DNA of 64,000 bases from contig CACRSC010000033.1 of assembly GCA_902651635.1 (NCBI GenBank), forward strand, positions 124,001 through 188,000, written 5' to 3'. The translations under genes and the position numbers were made by a program. Shown in pieces: positions 1 to 8,415 of the stretch; within the stretch, counting starts at the first letter, position 1, and each line of letters opens with the position of its first letter. The notes under the pieces are model-generated. The model ran no database searches and was not told the DNA's origin. It saw only the letters and a list, made by a program, of their open reading frames with translations. The stretch is from Mastigamoeba balamuthi (taxonomy: Eukaryota > Evosea > Mastigamoebida > Mastigamoebidae).

Positions 1-27
1 CGCGCTCAGATTTCTGCCGCTGAGAAT

Positions 28-32
28 AAAAA
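28..32 (-). terminator. Pol III T-run of tRNA-Val
   Basis: A run of five T on the minus strand directly follows the discriminator base of the tRNA-Val gene, as expected for an RNA polymerase III terminator. Confidence 0.7.
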
Positions 33-104
33 TGGTCCCACCAGGTATTGATCCTGGAACCCTCGACACGTCAAGTCGATGTGATGCCACTACACCATGA
101 GACC
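33..104 (-). tRNA. tRNA-Val (anticodon GAC)
   Basis: A 72-nt cloverleaf can be folded by eye. The acceptor stem is GGTCTCA/TGGGACC with one G-T pair. The D arm has a GTG/CAC stem, and the anticodon stem TCGAC/GTCGA encloses loop TTGACGT, giving anticodon GAC. The T arm is CCAGG/CCTGG and the discriminator is A. The B-box region GGATCAATACC is near consensus, although position 54 is A instead of T. Anticodon GAC reads valine codons GUC/GUU; most eukaryotes use AAC (inosine) for this box, so the isoacceptor is unusual. A T5 terminator adjoins the 3' end. Confidence 0.85.
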
Positions 105-431
105 ATTTCATATCCTTCAATTCTTCTTTGTGTGCCCGGAGAAGATGTGAGGATCGGACTCAACTGTCTTGCGCGGACTGCGCCGCTCCAGGACTGCCTG
201 TTGTGTCTCCAGTGCTACCTTCGTCTCCGAGCACTCTCCTTTCCTTTCTGATTTTCACTGGGACCCATAAAGGGGTTTCCTTCTTCCCGACTCTGTTAAT
301 TGAAAGGGCCGGAAACAGGTGATGCTTAATTAGGGATGCTCTAATGATGAGTGCACGCATCGGACGGCCGGTGCTTGGGGGGTCCTGCGTCTTCTCGTGG
401 AGATGTGGGCTCACCAGGCATCGGCTGATAT

Positions 432-521
432 GGGACGTGTAGGTTCGATTCCTACAAATTCCAAACGCAAAAGGGATTTTGGCCGAATGGTTAAGGCGCT
501 GGTCTAAGGAACCAGTGTCCC
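432..521 (+). tRNA. circularly permuted tRNA-Leu (anticodon AAG)
   Basis: The two halves of a tRNA-Leu lie in reversed order. The 3' half comes first: variable-arm strand GGGAC (432-436), T arm GTAGG/CCTAC around TTCGATT (439-455), acceptor strand AAATTCC (456-462) and discriminator A463. A 9-nt spacer (464-472) follows, then the 5' half: acceptor GGGATTT (473-479), D arm from 482, anticodon stem CTGGT/ACCAG with loop CTAAGGA (anticodon AAG, 506-508) and variable-arm strand GTCCC (517-521). The acceptor strands pair over 7 bp with one G-T; the variable strands pair over 5 bp. The break lies in the variable-arm loop. Flanking TCGGC (421-425) and GCCGA (522-526) pair outside that arm, extending the helix across a 6-nt bulge, as expected for a splicing-endonuclease substrate. 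The B box precedes the A box. Confidence 0.85.
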
Positions 522-526
522 GCCGA

Positions 527-577
527 CCACCACACGCTGGTGGAGGATGCACTGTCTCATACCATCCCGCTTTTTTT
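527..577 (+). terminator. hairpin and T7 run after the permuted tRNA
   Basis: A 6-bp hairpin, CCACCA and TGGTGG around a 5-nt loop (527-543), is followed 28 nt later by seven T (571-577). The T-run is a good Pol III terminator for a precursor that must extend past the 5' half of the permuted tRNA. The role of the hairpin is unknown. Confidence 0.55.
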
Positions 578-658
578 GTTAAGCACATACATGCGTGGAC
601 GGCGAAAAAGGAGCGAACGTCTCTCTTGGAATCAATGAGATGTGTCTGATGAGGGTTG

Positions 659-1644
659 TCACGGGGACGACGGCGGGACAGGAGAATCCCTGGGCGAGCG
701 TCGACGCCTGTACGTGAACAGGGGCACGAGCACGTCGATACCGTGCGTCTTGACGACCCAGTCGATGCTCTTCTCCTGATCCAGCGCCTCTCCCTGGTAG
801 AGCACCTCGATCTGCTCGTTGAAAGCGCGGTGTTAGCAACCGTGCTGCAGAGGGGGCCGAGCGGCACACCTGGTCGAGAGGGAGCGTGGGCCCCAGCCGC
901 AGCTCGGTCCTGAGGTACTTCTTCAGGACCGACACGGGCGCGTGGCGCGTTGTTTTAACAAAGGGCATCGGGAGCGGGGCCACGGGCGCGTCCTTCTCGG
1001 GCTGCAGCTCGATCGTGGCGCTGTCGGGGTACGCCCTGCCCTCGCGCAGCTGCACGACGGTCGGCTTGCGGTGGTGCCTGCGCGCCGGCTCCTCGTCGTC
1101 CTTGAGCGACCGCGAGGCCCCGCGCACGCTGGCGGGCGCCGTGCTCGACGACGGCCTCTGCGCCCCGCTCGTGCGGTAGTACTCCTCCTCGGCCGCCTTG
1201 TCCGCGGCCTCGAGGTTCGGCAGCACGTGGTCGACGATCGACTGCATCGTGCGGTCCTGCCTGGTGGTGGGGTGGCGTGCGCGTGGCGCGGCGTCAGCGG
1301 GCATGCGTGCGACGGCGCCGAGGGAAAAGGAACCTGAGGTACGAAAGAGGGCTCGGGCGCAGCACGACGCCGCACACGGGGCACGCGTGGTTGTCCTCGT
1401 CGTCAAAGTACGTGAACACGCACGTCTTGCAGACTGGCGGGGCGGGAGGGAGGGAAGGGGGGAGAGACAGTGCGTGAGAGGGGGCAAAGAGACCCCCCGA
1501 GATCCCAGGAAGTGCCCTCGGCGGACATGTGTGCAGGCACTCGGCGATCGTGTGCGCGTCCCGGAGGTAGCCCTTGCACAGCGGGCACGACAGCGCCTCG
1601 TTGAGCATGCGGACGGGGAACGTCAGCTGACGTGGCCACGTCAT
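659..1644 (-). CDS. PCGF-like RING finger + RAWUL protein
   Basis: Four exons (1644-1527, 1433-1343, 1260-870, 811-659) close in frame to 250 aa. The RING begins at residue ~20 and is split by intron 1: C-x2-C (SCPLC), then IAECLHTFC-x2-C, then C-x2-C (ACPVC). Its spacing and the sequence around DAHTIAECLH match Polycomb group RING fingers (BMI1/PCGF). The segment after the RING (TMQSIVDHVLPNL) also matches that family. A basic, disordered middle leads into a C-terminal RAWUL-like ubiquitin fold (LPLDQIEVLYQGEALDQEK). The family is known to pair with RING1 in PRC1 to ubiquitinate histone H2A; that role here is inference. The gene is divergent from PA2G4 across 575 bp. The start is the first ATG before the RING. 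Confidence 0.85.
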
Positions 1645-2219
1645 GTCATACGCGCCACCACGCGTGTCGGACGAATCCCAGCGGCGCAGCGGGTCAGGTG
1701 CAAAAAAGGCGGGTTTCGTTTGTGAGTTCCATAAAATGTGCAGAGACGAAATATGCGTACCTGCGACCCATTAATTACGGGGCGCAGGGTTTCGGAAGGT
1801 GCAGGAGAAGTGGCGGCAGCTTCCATCTGTTTAAAGCGCTGATATTTTTATTTTTGGGGCCAACGACAAAATCTCCTTGTCCAGATCTATCAGGGCGGAT
1901 CCGATCCCTCCTTAATGTTGATTCCAAGATTTCCGTACGTCTCTAGGACCGGCAGAGTGCGCCCTGGCGCAGACGGGCCCGATGGCCCCGCTCACACTCG
2001 TGTCCTTGGTCACACGAGATGATGTCACAAGTGACGCCATCGAGAAAAATTCGTCCCTCTTTTTTTAGAGCGCCGCGGTAGCCCTCATTCCACCAATCTC
2101 TCAAGCAAGGTCCGTCTCTCCTCGCTCCCCGCGCTGCGCCCTTCGATGCGCGCCCAGCAGCTGACCCTCTCCCCGATTCCGCGTGCGGTTTGCTGCGGAT
2201 TTTGCCGCGCAGAATCGAA
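1645..2219. promoter_or_regulatory. divergent intergenic region, PCGF-like / PA2G4
   Basis: This 575-bp spacer lies between two head-to-head genes and holds no convincing coding exon. It contains a perfect inverted repeat GTCAC-AA-GTGAC (2024-2035) that resembles a dimeric factor site, and T-runs near 2060. A shared bidirectional promoter is inferred from position only. Confidence 0.45.
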
Positions 2220-3898
2220 ATGGAGTACGGAGACGAGGTCATCGAGGACTTCTCCAAGCCCGGGGTTCTCCCCAAGTACCGCGCCGCCTCGACCGTCGCC
2301 TCGAGTGCGCCAACCCCACTCCCGCCCACCGCGCCTGCCCCCGGCCGCCTCGCCCGTGGCAGCGGGCAGAACAACGCACAACAGTCTTTGGGGCGCCCGC
2401 GCAAAGTGCCGTTTGGCCCCCTGCGGAGACCTCCGGTGTTGCTTGTGTGTTTTGACGGCATTGTGATGCGTTCTGACGTCAACGCGGGGCGCAGGGGTGC
2501 TCGCCAGGGTTGTCGACCAGTGCCAGCCCGAGAAGCGCATCGTCGACATCTGCAAGTTCGCCGATGCCCTCATCGTCAGCGAGCTCAACAAGACCGTCAA
2601 GCCCAGTAAGCTGCACACAAAAACTGCACCATCTCCGCCCGGGCCCCTCACCCGCCCGCGCGTGGGCCGCCGCGACCACCAGCCCCCGCCGCCGAGGTCA
2701 ACGAGGAGACGAGGGAGGAGGACGAGATGAAGGGCATCGCGTTCCCCACGTGCCTCTCGGTCAACAACATCGCGGGCCACTTCAGCCCCCTGAGCGACGA
2801 CGCCACCAAGCTGGCCGCCGGCGACATCGTCAAGATGTGCGTGCCTCTCCCCACCCCCCCTCCGTAGCTTGTCCCCCCTCTTCCCAGCGTCGCGGGCGGG
2901 GCAGTGGGGGGCCCCCGTTTCGAGAAATGGGTCTAAATAAGTTGCGCGGCAGTGATCTGGGCGTGCACGTCGGTGGTTTCGCCGCCGTCCTGGCGCACAC
3001 GGTCGTCGTTGGCGGCGCGCAGGAGGTCACGGACAGGCGCGCGGACGTGATCGCGGCCGCGTACATGGCGTTCCAGGCCGTCGGCCGCAGCCTGCGCCCC
3101 GGCGTGAAGAACACGGAGCTGAGCGAGGTCATCGACCGCGTGGCCAAGGCCTACGGCGTCAACGCCGTCGAGGGCGTGCTGAGCCACAGCCTGCACCGCT
3201 TCGTGATCGACGGCGCCAAGGTGATCATGAACAAGCCGACGACCGACCAGCGCGCGGAGGAGGTCGAGGTCGAGGCGCTCGACGCGTGGGCCGTCGACAT
3301 TGTCATGAGCAGCGGCGAGGGCAAGACCAAGGACCTCGGCAACATGCGCACGACCGTCTTCAAGCGCAGCGCCGACCAGCAGTACCTGCTCAAGCTCAAG
3401 GCCTCGCGCGCGACCCTCGCCGAGATACAGTCCAAGTTCCCCGCGTTCCCCTTCTCGCTGCGCGCGCTGAGCGACGAGAAGCGCGCCAAGCTCGGCGTCG
3501 CCGAGATGGTCTCGCACGGCCTGCTCGAGACCTACCCCGTCCTGCACGAGCGCCAGGGCGAGACCATCGCGCAGTTCAAGGGCACGTTCCTCGTCGGCCC
3601 CAAGGTCACGGCGATGCTCTCGGGCCCCGCCGCCCCCCCGCAGCGCGTCAAGAGCGAGAAGAGCGAGGCGGTGATGGCCGGCGACGCCACCATCCGCGCC
3701 GCCCTCGGCCGCCAGCTCGTGTCCGTCGACGAGCTCGCGTCGAGCCTGAGCGCCAAGAAGAAGAAGAAGGCCGCCCCCAAGCACAAGAAGAAGGCCGCCG
3801 CCTCGACTGAGGCCGCCGCCGCTTCGGACGCCGCCCCCGCCAGCGCCGCGGCGCCTGCCTCGGAGCACCCGCAGCCCGCTGCTCCCATGCAGCAGTAG
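2220..3898 (+). CDS. PA2G4: proliferation-associated 2G4 / Ebp1 (methionine aminopeptidase fold)
   Basis: Four exons (2220-2304, 2495-2605, 2683-2836, 2953-3898) give 431 aa, near the ~390 aa usual for the family. The N-terminal part aligns through KGIAFPTCLSVNN, CHFSPL-like GHFSPL and IDLGVHVGGFAAVLAHT, the pita-bread fold of type II methionine aminopeptidases. PA2G4 is known to bind the 60S ribosome at the tunnel exit and to lack peptidase activity. The C-terminus ends in lysine stretches (KKKKKAAPKHKKK) followed by an Ala-rich tail, like the basic RNA/ribosome-binding tail of Ebp1. Exon 3 was placed by frame closure; its acceptor at 2682 is the only one that fits. Confidence 0.93.
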
Positions 3899-5106
3899 TT
3901 AGACTGCTCGATTGAGTTCTCTGTCGCGCAACCTACGTTGCAAACACGATCAGTTAATCCGTTGATCAACTTGTGCCCGAGGTATTGTACCACTTCTGTA
4001 TTCTGGTGAAAGGAAGCAAACCAGTAGTGAACGCTGCTTTCATCTAAGGCGAGCCACAACAGACTCCAAACCCACAAAACAGGGTGTGAAGTTGTTGGAG
4101 AGACAGGTCGCATCAATCCCCTTGATGGCTTCCAGTGCTCACTAAGCTCGAATGGGTGTATCACCCAGTCCTCCTGTGAGCTGGAGATACTCCGTGAGGG
4201 CTCTTGAGAAGGCACACGTTTTCTCTGGGTTCATGTCCAGGGAGCATGCTGGCCAGGCCATATGAGCAACATGATGGGTCACTTATCACTTGACTTGATT
4301 GCTGATGTTTCAGATTATCCTTCTCCTGCAGCTCCCAGATTTCCAGAAGGAAACCGAACCACTTCTTGGCACTAGGCAACAGGGCCCTATCATTGATCAA
4401 ACACATCCTGTACTTAAGGTTGCTGGTGAACAAGCAGAGGTGAAAAACCCCTATGACAAAATGCTGTCTCACATGTGATCTTACTGGAAGCTTGATCATG
4501 AGATCACAGAGGGTCAGACCTTGATTGCTTCACTGCTCTTGAGGTCCCAAACAGATTGAAGGCACAATCGAATAATAAATGATTCCAGTTCTTACCTTTC
4601 TCTATGCAGGCAAAAATACAATTCTCACAGTGACACAGAGAAATCAGAAATTTGATAAGAGGGAATTACTATCTGCCAGCAGCACTAAATCAATAAGGTG
4701 AGCTCCAGAAACCCAACATTAGACAACGTAAAAAGCCCAGTTTAATAAGTAAATAATAAATAATACCATAAAATCGTGAAATGATAGATAAGAAAAAAAA
4801 AATCAAATAAAATAAAGGGAAATAAATATAAAAACGAATCCAAAGAAAGTCACTTGCATTGCACGTACAGAGCACGTGAACAAAAGTGACTTTCTTGGAT
4901 TCCTGATCTTAAAATGTTGGGAGTCCATGGTCCTGGGACTGGAGGGAGCAGAGCAGCGACCCAGTGGCTGGGGACTGGCTGAGACCGGCTGCTCCTGTGC
5001 AACCAAAACACCGTCTGTGGTATTCTCTTGTGTGAGTTGCTCGGATTGTACTTTGAGCTGCAGGCATCTCTGCGCGACAAGTGAATGCGCTAGTACACAC
5101 CACAGT
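3899..5106. other. AT-rich, CpG-poor island without recognisable genes
   Basis: From about 3930 to 5080 the base composition falls to an estimated 42-45% GC with few CpG dinucleotides, against ~65% GC and abundant CpG on both sides. Open frames are short and resemble nothing I know. The stretch 4720-4835 is A-rich. It contains an imperfect 20-bp hairpin (4836-4855 with 4884-4902). It could be a decayed non-coding element, acquired DNA or an assembly join; I cannot tell which. Confidence 0.6.
4836..4902. repeat. imperfect inverted repeat (hairpin)
   Basis: GAATCCAAAGAAAGTCACTT (4836-4855) is the reverse complement of 4884-4902 apart from one missing base, with a 28-nt loop. It sits inside the AT-rich island. 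Confidence 0.6.
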
Positions 5107-6466
5107 CTATTGCGTTTTCTTTGCGAAATGCGCGAGCGACGAGTATGCGTGGCACACTGGAGCGCGGCCGACAATGAATGGGGCAAGAAAACTGCTCGAC
5201 AGCATCGCTGGCAGCAACGTCAATGCGGCCCACAGAGCGCGCGGCTCCAACCACGCTCTGCCCGAGCCCGCGAACCTCCATGCGACGTACGCGTAGACGC
5301 ACGCACAGGCGACGAGCAGCAGCTGTAGAAGCTCGAGCGCCACGCGCTGGTCAAACCCCGCCAGGCGCGGCTCGATCGGCACCCACACGCCCACGACCCT
5401 CCGCAGGGCCCCAGCGGGGGCCTGCTGCTGCGACAGCGCGGCCGGGGACATGCGCCACGCAGCCGACGGCGTGGCGTAGTGGCAGTATGCGCACAGCAGG
5501 CCGCACGCCGCGAGGATCCCCAGCGAGGCGAGCAGCACGCAGTCGTCGATCGTGTGCGAGGACACGCGGCTCCAGTGCGGAACTGTGGCCGCGAGCCACG
5601 CGCAGACGGCGGAGGCCGCGAGCTCGAGCCACGGCATGTCCGCCAGCACCTCCATGCTCTCGGCTCCAGCAACCGCGGCGGCCTCGCCGAGCGTGGGGGA
5701 GGGCTGGGCGACTGCGACAAGCCCCCCGGGCTGCGCGCGCAGCGCCTTGAGGGCGTGCGAGTACGCGAGAGACGCGCGGGCCAGAAGCCCCTCGTCGTCC
5801 GCGCCCCCGGGGCCGTCACGGCGTAGGGCCCGGGGCTGAGCGCGGACGCTGACCACCACCTGGGCATAGTACAGCACGAGGATGCCAGCAGTGCAGGCCT
5901 GGGAGGCCTCCCAGACGTCCCACGCGCCAGTGGCAGGCATGTGCGGCGCTTCGGCAGCAGCGGAAAAAGTAAGGAGAGCACAGCCAAAGCGCAGGCGGGC
6001 ACAGGGAGGGGGAGCGCACCTATCCAGGACAGCAGGCCAGCGGCACTGGCAGTGTACGAGACGAGCCACGCGAGGCCCATGGCGGCCAGCCCTGGCGTAG
6101 TGCACAACCGGGGGTCAGGGTGAAGTCCCAAAGGGGTGGGTGTGGCTGCTGTGCCAGTCCGCACTCGAACGGGCCCGCGTGTACACCAAACGGAGCACAG
6201 GAGACCTCTTGTTCCACGCCTGTGGGTCCGTGGGGGGGGAGCGGCGAGGGCCCTAGAGTTAGTGCCCGTCGGGGAGGGTGGGTGAGCGAGCCGGTGGGGA
6301 CCTTGAAGGACTCGTCGGCGATGTCCCACAGGCAGTGCAGGCACAGCACGAGGCACGCGCCAAGGAACGCCCCGTGCAGGGCCCTGTCCGCCAGGGGGAG
6401 CTCCCACGCGCCCTCCTCCACGGGCCTCGCCTCCACCAGCACCTCGGACTGTCCGGCGGTCGCCAT
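5107..6466 (-). CDS. multi-pass membrane protein, family unknown
   Basis: Four exons (6466-6302, 6219-6165, 6091-6020, 5948-5107) close to 377 aa. At least six to seven hydrophobic segments are visible: residues ~30-47 (HGAFLGACLVLCLHCLW), one over exon 3 (MGLAWLVSYTASAAGLLSW), one at ACTAGILVLYYAQVVVSV, two in the middle (ASAVCAWLAATVPHW, VLLASLGILAACGLLCAYC), one at LLQLLLVACACVYAYVAW and one at ALTLLPAMLSSSFLAPFIV. There is no clear signal peptide or catalytic motif. I do not recognise the family. The gene is divergent from the ankyrin/RING gene, with starts 108 bp apart. Confidence 0.7.
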
Positions 6467-6493
6467 GAACGCGTGTTCGGATCTGCCCTTGCC

Positions 6494-6501
6494 GGATATT
6501 C
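6494..6501. promoter_or_regulatory. GGATATTC promoter element (candidate)
   Basis: GGATATTC lies 28 bp upstream of the minus-strand ATG at 6466 and 74 bp upstream of the plus-strand ATG at 6575. Similar GAATATC/GAGATATC elements stand before other genes in the window. Confidence 0.35.
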
Positions 6502-6574
6502 TTTGCTGACTGACCAGGGAGGTACAAGATACGCGTATCTTCCACAGTGGATTTATCGGCCCTCTCTCCAGAGA

Positions 6575-8225
6575 ATGACAACGGACGACCCGAGCGAGGC
6601 CGCGCTGCTGGCGAGGCTGTTCGCGGCCCTGCGCGACCAGGACAGCGCCCTCGTGCGCGTCCTCGCGCGCTGCCACGACGGCGCCCTCCTCGACTGCGAG
6701 GAGAGCGCGGACGGCGACCGGCCCCCCATGGCCCCCCTCGCCCTCGCCTGCACCCTCGGCTACCGCCCCGTCGTCGAGGCCCTCCTGCGCGCTGGAGCAA
6801 ATCCGCTGAAGGTCCGCGTCTGTGGGGAGAAAAACCGCAAACGGTTTGCGAAATCCGGAACCCCCTCTCCGCAGGGCTGGGAGTGCGCCGGCACAGGATC
6901 CGAAATTGAGGCCTGACGGCGGGGGCTGTGGGCCAACAGAAAGGGGCGGACGGGACGACGCCGCTGATGGAGGCGGCCAAGGCGGGGCACGTGGACGTGG
7001 TCAAGGCGCTGCTGCGCGAGGGCGCGGTGGCGGCGTCGGTGGACGACGTGGACGGCAGCTCGCTGACGGCGCTGGCCCACGCGCGCAAGAACGGCCACGA
7101 GAAGGTCGTCGACGAGCTCGCGGCCTCCAACGCCTCGCAGGCCTGCGCCCTCTGCTACGTTCGTCGTCCCCCGCTGCTCCGGCTGTCGTCGACGAGGGGC
7201 CCCTCCTTCCCTACGGCGCTGCGCTGACGTGTGGCGGTGCGCTCTGCTCTGCTCTGCTCTGCTCTGCTCAGGCGATACCCGCGGATCCCCTGCCGTGCTG
7301 CAAGATGCACGCGTGCTCGTCGTGCGCCCTGGCGCAGGCGTGGGCGCAGAGGCGCTGCATCGCGTGCGGCAGAGCGCTGACGGCGTGCGCGCCGGACCCC
7401 AGCGCGCCCACGACGGCGCCGGGGTGGTACGTCGTCTGCGCGCCCTCGAGCGAGGACGTCGGCGCCCCCGTCGCGGCGGCGTCGCCGTCGACCTCGGCGC
7501 CTCTGGTCCCCGACGCCGGCCTGTCGCTGCGCGCGCTGCCGCCGCTGACGCAGGACCAGACGATGGCCGAGATGAGCATCGTGAACCAGATGGCGCGCAG
7601 CGTGCTGGGGACGCTCGACAGGATCGAGCAGCACGCCGCGCCCGCGCTGGCCAAGATACACAACAGCATGCAGGTGGCCATGGACCCGGCGGTGACGGTG
7701 ACCGCCAAGGGGAGGATCGACGCGTGCCGCGAGGGCAGGTCGACGATGGAGGCGCTGCTCAGGTTTCTGTGCGCGAGGAAGCTGGGCAGGGGCGAGTGGA
7801 GCGAGTCGTGGCCCCTGTCCAAGCTCATCGAGGCGCTGGAGCCCCACGTCGGAGCGCCCACGGCCACGAGCATGCGCTCGGCCAAGGAGATCGCCAACTC
7901 GGCTTCGCATGCTCCGCTTTCCGGCCCCAACGCCGACTTCGACATCCGCCACGTGCGCAGCTATCGTTGTGATGTATGCCATTACCTGACGTGAGGCTTG
8001 CAGTACAAAGAGTTCCTGTTCATGTTCTCTGCCACAGTCGACTACGTGCTGATGGACCTGCTCTCGGGCCAGAAGAACGAGCAGGCACGGACCCAGCAGC
8101 AGATCCAAGGACAGCCTGCGTTCTCCACTCCAGCGGTGCAACAGCAGCCGCAGCCGCAGCAGCAGCAGCAGCAGCAGCCAGGGACCGACTTCTTGTCGTC
8201 GCTACTCGCGTTCCCGCTTTCCTAA
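6575..8225 (+). CDS. ankyrin repeat + RING-type zinc finger protein
   Basis: Four phase-0 exon joins (6575-6811, 6940-7158, 7272-7973, 8004-8225) give 459 aa. Residues ~45-150 hold about three ankyrin repeats; joining exons 1 and 2 restores the canonical spacing from GANPLK to GTTPLMEAAKAGH. A RING-like C3HC4 cluster follows, split by intron 2: CALC, CC, H, CSSC and CIAC. The remaining ~290 aa are predicted helical (EMSIVNQMARSVLGTLDRIEQ) and end in a Gln/Pro-rich tail. Ankyrin-RING proteins are usually E3 ligases, so ubiquitin transfer is a reasonable inference. Intron 2 carries a GCTCT pentanucleotide repeat as its pyrimidine tract. Confidence 0.8.
7241..7269 (+). repeat. (GCTCT)n microsatellite
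   Basis: Almost six tandem copies of GCTCT lie in intron 2 of the ankyrin/RING gene and run into its 3' splice site, where they serve as the pyrimidine tract. Confidence 0.9.
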
Positions 8226-8415
8226 ATGAAATACAACAGCGAAAGCAGCTCATCACACGGGCACGCGACGGTGTACTGATTGTTTTGAGGGTATTACATA
8301 ACGATGCGGTGCCTGTACGGTGTGTGAGTAGCGCGCAATTGATGTTTGAAGATGTGTGCGAGTGTTGCGGTTCTACTGTTGTTGGGTCTGACCGGGTAGA
8401 CAACTGGGAGGGAGG

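Noticed and set aside
3920-5084. TGTCGCGCA at the left edge and its reverse complement at the right edge of the foreign island, as transposon ends
   Set aside because: Only 9 bp match, no target-site duplication flanks them and no transposase is present.
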